A program made the position numbers and the translations under genes. Below, in pieces: positions 1-9,052 of a stretch of 64,000 nt of DNA; the first letter of the stretch is position 1; each line of letters starts with the position of its first letter. The notes under the pieces are model-generated. The model did no database searches. It saw only the letters and a list, made by a program, of their open reading frames with translations, and was not told where the DNA came from. The DNA is from Kazachstania africana CBS 2517 (Eukaryota > Ascomycota > Saccharomycetes > Saccharomycetales > Saccharomycetaceae): positions 1,178,001-1,242,000 of the forward strand of contig NC_018941.1 in assembly GCF_000304475.1 (NCBI RefSeq). The letters run 5' to 3'.

Positions 1-1321
1 GAGCAGCCATGGCCAGGATACATTCGCTTCCACTTACACGGATTAGAAAATCGGATAAAGGAACAGTGATGTGAAATCCACCAAAATCGAAGACAAATTC
101 GGTATCATCACTGGAGGAGACACAGCTCATCGCATAGAAACCTAACTCATCGGAATAAGAAGCACCCAATTGGTCTGCTACCAATTCTAATAACGTTTCT
201 GGGAAATAAACAATAGTAGTACCAGAATCAAGTAAAGCTGGAATTTTCATTGTTGCAATAGTGGTATTTGAATCTGATGTGGAGATACCTAAACCATACA
301 TTGTCACGTCAAATTCTAGAGGGTTTTTATAGCCCTCTGAAGCATAGACGTTTACTATTGGTAATGTGTATAGAGAACCAGAATATTTACTGTGATCCAC
401 AGCGCCAAAGAGTAAATTACCTGTGGTATCACTCTTTTCGTTTAAAAATAATGAATATGCAATAGTATCTATAACACCAGAACTTTTCAAAAGCATTGGT
501 AGATTTTCATAAATGTATGATTCAGAAGAACTGGTACCAGAGTAAGTTGTTTCCAAACCGGACAGCCCAATACCAAGAACACCAACGGTGGAATTAGTAT
601 AGTTAGCGACGGCAAAAGATACGCCGGAAACGTCTACATCGGAGATGGAGAGAACATCCTGGCCCCATACACCTTCTGCTACGGAGGAATCGCCGTAACT
701 AATGAAGAAGCTTGTATGATTTGAAGACCAAGTGGACGAATCGTTTGTATTGAATGTACCATATTCACTACAGTCAAAATCTCCGCTAGAAGAAGATGAA
801 GATGGGAAAGAAGTTTCGAATGAACCAGATGTGGCAGTTGATCCACCTAGCCATCCGAATGGATCTAATCCGTCCAAGTTATTACCATTTTCTGTTATTG
901 TTGCTTCTTCAGTGACAACGATGGTTTCAGCTCTTTTCTTTTTGAATGCATAAGAATCGTCATCATCGTCGCTCGAATCAGTAGAGCATAGAGGGTTATC
1001 TGAACCGGTGACCCATAGGTCAGAGGAACCTGTATCTACCAAAACTGTCACATTTTGACTGGGAGTACCGATAGCTAATTCTACCGAGTAGAAGCTAGCT
1101 TGATTAGTTAAATTAAAGATTGCATATTCGGCTCTCTTCTGCAAAGAATCTTTCGAAGATTTATCAAAGCTCTCACCTACGTATTTGTCGAAACCTAGTT
1201 TTAAATATTTGTTTTTATTGAAATCTGACGGTTGTTTTGAATCCTTAGCAACGATAGAGGCGTCGGTTAATGCCGTTATTAAAGATGTACTGAGTATTAA
1301 TTTTGAATTTAGCAACTTCAT
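1..1321 (-). CDS. MKC7: yapsin-family GPI-anchored aspartyl protease (partial, 3' end outside window)
   Basis: Seen: the reverse-strand frame opens at the ATG at 1321 and runs off the window's left edge (440 residues visible). It starts with a short hydrophobic signal-like segment. A Gln-Lys-Arg (61-63) follows that fits removal of the propeptide. The first catalytic motif DTGSSDLWV has Asp96 and the second, DSGTT, has Asp365. Between them is an acidic, Ser-rich insertion of about 70 residues containing KKKR (127-130), the cleaved loop typical of yapsins. Known: yapsins are cell-surface proteases that cut after basic residues and process wall and secreted proteins; a C-terminal GPI signal is expected beyond the window. 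Inference: the position next to TAF12 matches MKC7 (YDR144C), a duplicate of YPS1, so the name rests on synteny; YPS1 or YPS3 cannot be excluded by sequence. Confidence 0.9.
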   Translation of the reverse strand, partial: MKLLNSKLILSTSLITALTDASIVAKDSKQPSDFNKNKYLKLGFDKYVGESFDKSSKDSLQKRAEYAIFNLTNQASFYSVELAIGTPSQNVTVLVDTGSSDLWVTGSDNPLCSTDSSDDDDDSYAFKKKRAETIVVTEEATITENGNNLDGLDPFGWLGGSTATSGSFETSFPSSSSSSGDFDCSEYGTFNTNDSSTWSSNHTSFFISYGDSSVAEGVWGQDVLSISDVDVSGVSFAVANYTNSTVGVLGIGLSGLETTYSGTSSSESYIYENLPMLLKSSGVIDTIAYSLFLNEKSDTTGNLLFGAVDHSKYSGSLYTLPIVNVYASEGYKNPLEFDVTMYGLGISTSDSNTTIATMKIPALLDSGTTIVYFPETLLELVADQLGASYSDELGFYAMSCVSSSDDTEFVFDFGGFHITVPLSDFLIRVSGSECILAMAA

Positions 1322-2413
1322 CGCGTCGACAGTTGTTGTTACGAATGGATGAACTCCTCTAGCTACTGGATATTTGGTCTGATATATATATATATATATG
1401 ATGAAATCTACGAAGCGAGTTTTCTTTTTTTTCTAAATTTAATTTTTCTTCGATCTTTCATTTTCGCTCTCGAGGGTTTCTTCGCGTATTTCCCACTTAC
1501 CAAGCCACTAACTATACCGGACAAAGTAAGTGGACGTCATTGTTAATCGTCCGAGCAAGCTCCACCAATAATGAATGGGTCCAATCCCCATGGGACGATA
1601 GCTTCGGCCGAAACACTATGACTGTGCCACCACATTTCAATAACTTGCCAAGAGGTAGTCAAGATAAATCATCATTCCTTTTCGGAGTGGCGTAGACGTC
1701 ACTCAGAGGGTCACTTAATTACTCAATAAGATCTTCTCCATGGGTCTCTCCTCCTCAATGCCTCATTTCTTATTGTTTCAAGCATCAAACGCGTAAAGAA
1801 AACGTAAGAACTTCTGATGAGAGCCGGTCCGTCCCGCATCTTCAAACCGCCTCTTGCATTCATTTTTTTCTCCGTTCTCTTAGTTGATAAGGGTGTCGCA
1901 AAGAGCGATATGAGTCCTCAGGGTCTTCTTTGCATTTCCATGCCTGGAGCCGCCTTCTTCTGGCAACCCAATAGATGGATTAGATACTTGGATACCCTTT
2001 GGCATTTCAAGTAGTATGGGGTATCATGCTCTTTGTTCCAAGCCAGCTGGATGGTGCTGTCCAGAAATGTAATCAGTGATGGGGGGTATACCCATCCGTA
2101 CATCGTTTCAATTTTAAAAGCAGTGTGTATTCGAGGTACACAATGGACCGTCGTCACGCTTTTCAGGGCAAAACCAACTATCAAGTTTTAATACAGCTTG
2201 TACAATTTTTTTTTTTTTTTTTGTAAAAACATATTTACCCGGATCTAAATCTTGAGCTCTAGGAATTGTCACTGAAGGACGAAGAAAAAAAAAACACTCA
2301 CACATATGAAAGATTGCATTCGATGTAGAATAATAAGGTTGCTTGATAAGAGATTAACGGCCCAAAAAGCTTTTGTTATAAAAGACAAATACCACTTAAT
2401 AGATACTTCCATA
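1322..2413. promoter_or_regulatory. divergent promoter region, MKC7 / TAF12
   Basis: A 1.1-kb gap between divergent genes. It holds a TA dinucleotide run near 1383-1399, one ACGCGT (MCB-type) at 1789-1794, an uninterrupted run of 17 T at 2206-2222 and a TTACCCGG Reb1-type site at 2235-2242. Short open frames on both strands in 1800-2300 resemble no protein I know. No tRNA A/B boxes were seen. Confidence 0.55.
2235..2242 (-). promoter_or_regulatory. Reb1-type site upstream of TAF12
   Basis: TTACCCGG, the reverse complement of CCGGGTAA, beside the T17 tract and about 175 bp upstream of the chosen TAF12 start. Reb1 sites next to poly(dA:dT) are known nucleosome-depleted promoter elements in yeasts. 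Confidence 0.6.
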
Positions 2414-3868
2414 ATGTCGTCGTCAAATGCTGGCCAGAGTAACGTACCTCCTAGTGATCCTTCCGCTAATAGAGGAATAACTTTACAGAAACAACTAATG
2501 GAATTGAGTGCAAGATTCAAATCATTGGTTCAAGAAGCCAAGAAAGTGGGTGAAACCACTCCTGAAGGTAAAGAATTAATCATGCAAGCATCGAAATTGA
2601 AAGCTCTCTATGACAATTACAATAAACAAAAACAGGAAGCCATGGCTCAAGCTCAGGCAAGAAATAATAATGCCAATACTGCTAATGTTAATTCATCTAG
2701 TAGCGCTAATAGTACTGAAGCAAATACATCTGGGAGAAGCGGTAGTAGTGCACAATTCGCAACTCTTATCAGACAAGCACTTACACCTGAACAGAATCAG
2801 CAATACGATAAACTGGTACAAAATTTCCAAACTCGTGCAAATAATATCAAAGATAAACATACTTTCTTGAAACAAAATATTGATAGGTTAGTTCAAGAAA
2901 TAGAAAAACAAACTGATGCAGCTGCCAAGAAACAGTTGGATGAAAAGAGAATAGAATTAATGACAAATTTAAAAGCAATTAGTGTAGAATACACTAATTT
3001 ACAACAACAATATAATAATGGTAAAAAAGCGTTTTATATTGAATGTGCAAAAAAAAATCCAGATTTACAAAGATTACTACAAAAATCAACACAAAGAGTT
3101 CAACAGCAAGCGGCTTCACCCAATGCTCAACAGCAACCACCCGTTAAGACAGAAGCGCAACCACAACCACAACCACAACAACAGGCAACACCATCTCAAA
3201 GTTCCTCGAACGCTAATTTAGCAGCCAGTAAACCTCGCTCTCAATCTCAAATTACTAATGTTAATGCTGCAGCATCAAACTCATCATCATCTAATAAATC
3301 TGTGATTTTTAAACAGTCAGACCCTGCGGTACCAATATCTGAAAGTATAAGTTCAAAGACTCCTATTCCTGTTCCATACAGAGTCAATAGACCCACCATT
3401 TCTGGGGGTTCAGCAATGAATGCCGCTGCGCTGAATACCCCTATAATGACTAAATTACCTCCATATGAATTAGATACTGAAAGAGTAATGTCCAAAAGAA
3501 AACTGAGAGAATTGGTTAAAACTATTGGGATTGATGAAGGTGATGGTGAAACTGTAATTGATGGAGATGTTGAAGAATTATTGCTAGACTTGGCCGATGA
3601 TTTCGTCACAAATGTAACATCATTTGCGTGCAAATTAGCTAAACACAGAAAGTCAGATAATTTGGAAACAAAGGATATACAGTTACATCTTGAAAGAAAT
3701 TGGAATATCAGAATACCGGGGTATTCTGCTGACGAAATTAGAAGTACTAGGAAATGGAATCCAACACAATCTTACAATCAAAAATTACAAAGCATTAACA
3801 TTGATAAAAATGGTACGAATATAAAGGGTACTGGCACATCTGGTACAGGTAAAAATGCATCAAAGTAG
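2414..3868 (+). CDS. TAF12: TFIID and SAGA subunit Taf12 (TAF61)
   Basis: Known role: histone-fold subunit shared by TFIID and SAGA; it pairs with Taf4 in TFIID and Ada1 in SAGA. Seen: 484 residues from the chosen ATG. The N-terminal half is Gln/Asn/Ser-rich. An internal conserved block lies around TPEQNQQYDKLVQNFQ. The C-terminal H2B-like histone fold includes the segments RKLRELVKTIGIDEGDGE and DLADDFVTNVTSFACKLAKH and ends in HLERNWNIRIPGYSADE. Start choice: the frame is open from 2306, but the conserved family N-terminus begins MSS, so I use the ATG at 2414; the upstream ATG would add 36 residues unlike the family. It is divergent from MKC7 and convergent with the zinc transporter gene, with a 252-bp gap downstream. 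Confidence 0.95.
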   Translation: MSSSNAGQSNVPPSDPSANRGITLQKQLMELSARFKSLVQEAKKVGETTPEGKELIMQASKLKALYDNYNKQKQEAMAQAQARNNNANTANVNSSSSANSTEANTSGRSGSSAQFATLIRQALTPEQNQQYDKLVQNFQTRANNIKDKHTFLKQNIDRLVQEIEKQTDAAAKKQLDEKRIELMTNLKAISVEYTNLQQQYNNGKKAFYIECAKKNPDLQRLLQKSTQRVQQQAASPNAQQQPPVKTEAQPQPQPQQQATPSQSSSNANLAASKPRSQSQITNVNAAASNSSSSNKSVIFKQSDPAVPISESISSKTPIPVPYRVNRPTISGGSAMNAAALNTPIMTKLPPYELDTERVMSKRKLRELVKTIGIDEGDGETVIDGDVEELLLDLADDFVTNVTSFACKLAKHRKSDNLETKDIQLHLERNWNIRIPGYSADEIRSTRKWNPTQSYNQKLQSINIDKNGTNIKGTGTSGTGKNASK

Positions 3869-4120
3869 GACCATAGATCAAAATGAAACTGATTTTATTC
3901 TAGACTCAATGAATTTTTTATAGTATCTAATATCAAGTTAATGTATTATTTATTACATTTTCCATGATTCAGTGGTTTTAAGAATAAATTCCTTCGATTA
4001 GGATTTTGATTATATACATATAAATTAAAGAAAGATATAAATTTGTAATAATAATTCCATAACAACGTTTTGGAAACAGTATTTATGAAACGATAGTTGG
4101 TATACTTTTGTGTAGCGGTT

Positions 4121-5239
4121 TCAAGCCCATTTTCCCAACAATGCCATTATCCCAGCACCTGTTGCCATGCACAAATAAGCAAGTAACATTCTTTTCAAAC
4201 CGTCTTTTTGTTTAAATGTACTTGAATATAAAAATTCATGTGCCATCAATTCAACGAGACCAGTATAAATAAGGATCCCAGCTGAAAATGCATCGAAGAC
4301 ACCATTGACAATCAAGGCTTTTCTGGATTCAGGTAAGAAACTGTGTCTCACACCGATTCCAATAGCTGTAGAGATTGGTGTGGTGATGGAATAGCCTAAG
4401 GCCATAATCCATGGTGTAAGTTTTTTGGACTTTGGCCAGTTTGTTTCAGCTAATCTAGTTCCTAAACCTAAACCTTCGAACATTTGATGGAAGATAAGGA
4501 CAACGAACAAAGTTTTGAATTCTTCACCAGCAACAGCCAAAGATAAACCAATGAAAACAGAATGGAATACAATACCAAATTCTAAAATTGATACTGCAAA
4601 AATTTGATTAGCGTAGTTTTCCTTGTCAGAACTTTCTGCAGGCGTTCCCAATTGAGAAGGATCTTGATGAACTGCATCGTGCGAATAGTGGTCTCTGCCC
4701 GGAATAAAGGAATTACCTGATGTAGGACCAGCATCTCTTATGAATGAACCAGATTCAATGTCTCTGTGATTAGAAATACGTGTCTCTGTATTTTTGTCCG
4801 AGTCAACGTCACTCAATTTGCTGTCATCATTACCGCTTGGGAAATGGGAGTGATCCTCATTACCATATGCTCGCAGTATAAAGTAATGACTACAAATTTC
4901 ACTAAAAAATAAGAAGAAAAGCGACATTAAACAGATACCAAAAGCCCATGGATAATCAGCAAAAGTGCCCCCGAGACAATCATTAGTTAAAGCATCAGAT
5001 GCTGGTTCTAAAAGATGAATGAAAGCAGTGGCAACAATCACACCAGAACCGAAAAATTTTGCAATAAAAAAGCACCAATTAGGCAACTTAATAAATGAAT
5101 ACTTGGAGGATAATAACGGAAAGAAGGCACCCAACGCGGATGAGATTAGAATCATGAATACAGCTAAGATTCTTAAATTATCGCTACCATTATAATCATT
5201 ACTTGTTTGACAAGTATCTCTTGGAATTAGTTCAGACAT
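4121..5239 (-). CDS. ZRT2: ZIP-family plasma-membrane zinc transporter (ZRT2-like)
   Basis: Seen: 372 residues with about eight hydrophobic segments. There is a hydrophilic loop (about residues 125-215) between the third and fourth segments, with sparse histidines (EDHSHF, DHYSHDAVH). The ZIP signature helices FGIVFHSVFIGLSLAV and FHQMFEGLGLGTRL supply the metal-site histidines. Known: ZIP proteins move zinc into the cytosol; ZRT1 is the high-affinity and ZRT2 the low-affinity importer in S. cerevisiae. The length is closer to Zrt1 (376) than Zrt2 (422). The ZRT2 name rests on synteny: in S. cerevisiae ZRT2 (YLR130C) adjoins ACE2, the duplicate of SWI5, and here the gene adjoins SWI5. The upstream gap contains imperfect Zap1-type sites. 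Confidence 0.88.
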   Translation of the reverse strand: MSELIPRDTCQTSNDYNGSDNLRILAVFMILISSALGAFFPLLSSKYSFIKLPNWCFFIAKFFGSGVIVATAFIHLLEPASDALTNDCLGGTFADYPWAFGICLMSLFFLFFSEICSHYFILRAYGNEDHSHFPSGNDDSKLSDVDSDKNTETRISNHRDIESGSFIRDAGPTSGNSFIPGRDHYSHDAVHQDPSQLGTPAESSDKENYANQIFAVSILEFGIVFHSVFIGLSLAVAGEEFKTLFVVLIFHQMFEGLGLGTRLAETNWPKSKKLTPWIMALGYSITTPISTAIGIGVRHSFLPESRKALIVNGVFDAFSAGILIYTGLVELMAHEFLYSSTFKQKDGLKRMLLAYLCMATGAGIMALLGKWA

Positions 5240-6381
5240 TAGTAGTATTCGCGGATGTAAATCTCGTTCGATGTTTTGACTTTGAACATTGGACAGAACA
5301 ATTATTCATAATTGATGAAGATGAAGTACCGTTTAAATATCATTATTCGAAGAGCATGAGTAGGTGAATCAGGGACCAAACCTTAATATTGACAACTCAT
5401 GATAACCTTTGAAGTGGTAATGACCTGATCACTGTGTTCAGAGCTATGTTGTTTGATGACAGTCCAGTGCCTTTTGAAAGGAAGATAGATAATGTAGGCA
5501 TCTCTGACGCGCGACTGAATATAACGCCGCCGATGAGCATTCAAGAAAATTTCGTAACCTTGACAGTATTTTTTCGATAAATGCGCCTTACATAGTATAA
5601 CCCTGGAGGTAGATATAAAATATATCTACAGGTAAAGCACGGCCAAATAGACTCAATATGGTCCAACGCCAGCAATTTATTATACTGGCCACCCTACCTT
5701 TGTGGGTTGCAATTATGCATAGGGCGAATAATTGTGCCTTGATGTGGTTCCTCAAAATCTGCACCTGCCTTAACAATTTTTAATACTTGGAGAGCTTTTC
5801 ATGTACAGTTTGTACTGAAATTTCATGGCGGTAGAAAGTCAAGACATTGCTTGTTTGTTTTACCAAGAGGCCGCTCTTTATTGTTGCTCTGGAAAAATTA
5901 CTGTAGCAGCTGTTCGAAAATAAATGATGAAGATGCACGCTAAGTAACCGTCTCATGGTAAATATTGGAAGCTTATTCAATTTTCAGGTCCTAGAAGCTA
6001 GCTTATCCTATTTGCCTCCCACGTTTTCTTGCTGAAGATGTTTTAGATCGAAATTTGGAAAACATCCCAGAATCGATTAAAGGTGAAGAGAACTGCATAA
6101 AATTAAGCTTACAAAGTTTTTAAGGCGACACATCGTGTTGATCTTGAAAAAAAAAGATTAGATTTATAGCTATTTTAAAGTGTGCATCTTTCAATTTTAA
6201 AAAGAAGACATAATATTATTAATTTTTTCTTTGCCTGTTGTCACCTCTACTAAACATAATGGAGTACAGAAGTAGTGGGCTATAAGAAATGCCGGGGTAA
6301 AAAAAAATACCTGGTGAAGATATTAATCATATATTGAAAGTAATATTATTTAAACGAATTGTCTTATCTAGTTATAAAATC
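5240..6381. promoter_or_regulatory. ZRT2 promoter and SWI5 3' region
   Basis: A 1.1-kb gap. Two imperfect zinc-responsive elements (consensus ACCTTNAAGGT) occur: ACCTTTGAAGT at 5405-5415 and ACCTTGACAGT at 5557-5567, each 9 of 11 matches, about 170 and 320 bp upstream of the ZRT2 ATG. An isolated CGATGAGC lies near 5532. The remainder up to SWI5 is AT-rich with no recognised gene or RNA. Confidence 0.35.
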
Positions 6382-8241
6382 TTACAAATTTAACTGAGAT
6401 TTTTGTCCTTGAAAATGGGTATCCATCGGCCTAAATATGTTATTGTAGCTCAAAATTTTCTCCTTCTTAGTAGGGCTTTCATCGGGATCACCAGATCCAC
6501 TGCTATTAGCACTACACTCGTTCTTCCTTGGTCTTCCTCTCTTTCTTGGTGACCTTTTGATAACTATATTGTCATACTTTTTGCCGCCTATACATATCAT
6601 TCTACAACGATGGACAATTAATGCGTCCTCTCGGTTGAATTTCTTGCCACATGGGCAAGCATAGTTTTTCTCAAAATGTGACTTCTTATGTCTTACAAGA
6701 TCATGATTTCTAACAAAAGCCTTGTCACAGCCAGGGAAATCACATGGATATGGCCTATCCTCTAAATGTGTTTGGATGTGCGACCTTATATTATATCTTC
6801 TTTTGAACGTCTTACCACAGTTTTCAAAAAGACACTCAAAGTTTTTATCGGGTAGTTCTTTAACGTACTTATCGATCGATCCTCTTGGTAAAGTAGTTGG
6901 TTTTCTTGTAATCTTCATTGGAGACACTGGATCGATTTCTCTTACTTGTGAACAAGATTGATGTGAATCCTCTTCTACCTTAAATCGTGTTCTTATTATA
7001 GGAGATGAGGGGATTGAATCCAAATTAGTAGTTTCATTTTCATTAATTGGCAGAAAAGCAGGATATGATGGCGAAGGAATTGATGAAGACGATAACTTTT
7101 TTGCTGGTGGATGTAGTTGTGGTGTAGTGAAGCTAACATTACTGAAAATGTTATTTGAAAACAAGGGCTTTGATTTAATTGGAGTCCCATCGAAACTGTT
7201 GATTTTGGAATGTGGTGACAAGAATGTAGAAGATGGATGTTGATTTGAGATGCTTGAACGATTCGATAGTTTTGTTACATCAGGACACAACATTGGATTC
7301 GTTGAAATTACGGGCGACGTGTTCAGATTGCTGAAATCATCCATTTGAAGGGGAGACTCTTCAACTGCCGCCTCTAGTTGGGGTTGCAGTAAATTGAAGT
7401 CGTCGTTACTTTGAAATATACTCTTGACTTTGACAGGTGATGAGAGCGACGAAGATGATGAAGGAAGATTAGATATTGAAAAATTGTTCTCCACTGTCTT
7501 TATATCCCAATTAGGCTCTTTTCTTGCCCTTACTATGGGCCTGCGAGTCATTCTGGTTGGAGAACCGTTAAAAGTAGTTTGTGATATTGAAAAAGCTCCC
7601 AAAGGCCTGCCTTTTTTCTTTTTCTGTGAATTTGTATTGAATTCAGTTGCCAAGTCCTTTAATTTCTTTGAGGGAGTACTATTCAATCTTGAAGAAGCAG
7701 TAATATCTCCTAAAGTAAATCTTTTATTAGAACCTGAAGGATTATCAGTTCCCTGCATTTGATTTTGCAATTGCCACTGTTGTTCTTGAGTTTGCCTCAA
7801 CTGCTCTTCCAACTGGAGATTCAATTCTTCTTGTTTCTTCAAGGCTTCGTCTAACTTTTTCTGCTTTACGAGCAAAGAAACGTTCAGCTTCATTGTGCCT
7901 AGGCCATTGCTGTCTGATATATCTACTTGATTACCATCAAATAGTATCTCCCCCCATGAAGAAGAATTGTTATCATTATTTTCGGAATTTTGACTTGAAT
8001 TTTGAGAAATATTGAAATTGTTATCAGTATAGAAAAAATTTTCGAAATCATCGCTGTTATTTTTGATATTGTCATTGTTGATGTAACTGCCATTACTATT
8101 ATTTACTGTTTTTATAGGTATATCTACGTTTGCGGTGTTGTGCATTGTTTCTGCCAATTCATTAATAAAATCTTCATTGAGATCGAACTCAAATATATCA
8201 GAGGGCCACGACCCTGAAGATAAAGTTGTCTTGGTGTCCAT
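6382..8241 (-). CDS. SWI5: cell-cycle zinc-finger transcription factor Swi5
   Basis: Seen: 619 residues (S. cerevisiae Swi5 has 709). It has an Asn/Ser-rich acidic N-terminus and a Gln/Glu-rich coiled segment around residues 120-165. Three C2H2-type fingers span about residues 468-545, including FECLFENCGKTFKRRYNIR, CDFPGCDKAFVRNHDL and ACPCGKKFNREDALIVHRC. A basic tail KRSPRKRGRPRK follows. Known: Swi5 enters the nucleus at mitotic exit and activates HO, SIC1, EGT2 and similar genes; the basic tail is its CDK-controlled nuclear localisation signal, flanked here by Ser-Pro sites. The KKYDNIVIKRSPRKRGRPRK segment is Swi5-like; Ace2 differs there. The gene is divergent from EKI1, as in S. cerevisiae, and its promoter carries an Mcm1/forkhead arrangement. 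Confidence 0.93.
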   Translation of the reverse strand: MDTKTTLSSGSWPSDIFEFDLNEDFINELAETMHNTANVDIPIKTVNNSNGSYINNDNIKNNSDDFENFFYTDNNFNISQNSSQNSENNDNNSSSWGEILFDGNQVDISDSNGLGTMKLNVSLLVKQKKLDEALKKQEELNLQLEEQLRQTQEQQWQLQNQMQGTDNPSGSNKRFTLGDITASSRLNSTPSKKLKDLATEFNTNSQKKKKGRPLGAFSISQTTFNGSPTRMTRRPIVRARKEPNWDIKTVENNFSISNLPSSSSSLSSPVKVKSIFQSNDDFNLLQPQLEAAVEESPLQMDDFSNLNTSPVISTNPMLCPDVTKLSNRSSISNQHPSSTFLSPHSKINSFDGTPIKSKPLFSNNIFSNVSFTTPQLHPPAKKLSSSSIPSPSYPAFLPINENETTNLDSIPSSPIIRTRFKVEEDSHQSCSQVREIDPVSPMKITRKPTTLPRGSIDKYVKELPDKNFECLFENCGKTFKRRYNIRSHIQTHLEDRPYPCDFPGCDKAFVRNHDLVRHKKSHFEKNYACPCGKKFNREDALIVHRCRMICIGGKKYDNIVIKRSPRKRGRPRKNECSANSSGSGDPDESPTKKEKILSYNNIFRPMDTHFQGQKSQLNL

Positions 8242-8522
8242 TTACCTGGGTTGCTAGCTGCTGATGGAATTGAATGATAGCTAAATAGATTAAATCAATT
8301 TTTTTCTGTTTTTTTTGTTGTGATTGGAAATTAGATTGCCAGATTGCCAGGATGTAATTGAGAGGGGCCTTATGAATTCAGTGTATATATATACTGAAAT
8401 TATAATACGAAGAAAGGAGCAACGATTTTCAAAAATCGTAGATTCGAGTTTAAAAGTCCATCTTTTCCAATGTTTTTTCTTTTACTCCTTCTGTGCCTAA
8501 CTAAATTTCTCTTGATGTTTAT

Positions 8523-8593
8523 ATGTTTACTAATTTCCTTATTCGGCTACGTAATTAAACACCGAAACGAAGCAGTATTTCCTAAAACGGAAT
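8523..8593. promoter_or_regulatory. Mcm1 P-box with forkhead site (CLB2-cluster type)
   Basis: TTTCCTAAAACGGAAT at 8578-8593 matches the P-box consensus TTWCCYAAWNNGGWAA at 15 of 16 positions. ATGTTTAC at 8523-8530 is the reverse complement of the forkhead core GTAAACAT, and TTAAACAC at about 8556 is a weaker forkhead half. The sites lie 280-350 bp upstream of the SWI5 ATG. Known: S. cerevisiae SWI5 is transcribed in G2/M by Mcm1-Fkh2-Ndd1. Confidence 0.6.
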
Positions 8594-8766
8594 AAGCATG
8601 AGCACAGAGCAAGTTGATCAGTTTTTTAAGCCAAAAGTGAGTGAAATCTCACATTTCTGTAACAACGGCTGTTATACTGCTACATTTAAGGCTAATCGTG
8701 GCATTCTACGTTGATTTAATAACCATGTTAGTATTTGTTTCATCAAACAGGCACTCGACAAACAGC

Positions 8767-8774
8767 TCACGTGA
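8767..8774. promoter_or_regulatory. E-box palindrome TCACGTGA upstream of EKI1
   Basis: CACGTG at 8768-8773 within an 8-bp palindrome, about 280 bp upstream of the EKI1 start. It could bind Ino2/Ino4 or Cbf1. Phospholipid-synthesis genes including EKI1 are Ino2/Ino4-regulated in S. cerevisiae. Confidence 0.45.
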
Positions 8775-9052
8775 TGTATTTTTACGTTTTTTTCATTTTT
8801 TTTTTTTGGTGACGACGCGAAGCCGAGAGATGGCCACAATTTTTTTTTGAGTTAATGGCTTTTCGTTTATTGCAACCTGCGAAAACACGGCTTTAGTACG
8901 TTAAGTTTTCAAAAGAATGGTCCATCTTGGATCTGAAATATATATATATATATATGTATGTATATATGTATATACAAAGTATACTGTGATACCTAATTTT
9001 CTAATTCTGCAAGGTTTGTGGAGTACTCTATAGGCGTCGAAGTAAGGTACAA

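Larger units (their letters stand above)
8242..9052. promoter_or_regulatory. divergent promoter region, SWI5 / EKI1
   Basis: An 811-bp gap. It holds the Mcm1/forkhead sites, a TCACGTGA palindrome and a TA/TATG dinucleotide run at about 8938-8975 close to EKI1. A short reading frame at 8598 (MSTEQVDQFFKPK, followed directly by GTGAGT) is discussed in the findings and is not annotated as a gene. Confidence 0.5.

Noticed and set aside
1817..2305. Overlapping short open frames on both strands between MKC7 and TAF12 as possible genes
   Set aside because: They are 60-90 codons, on opposite strands over the same bases, and resemble no family; they look like chance frames in a promoter.
2306..2413. 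An upstream ATG giving Taf12 a 36-residue longer N-terminus
   Set aside because: The extension is unlike the family, while the ATG at 2414 begins with the conserved MSS.
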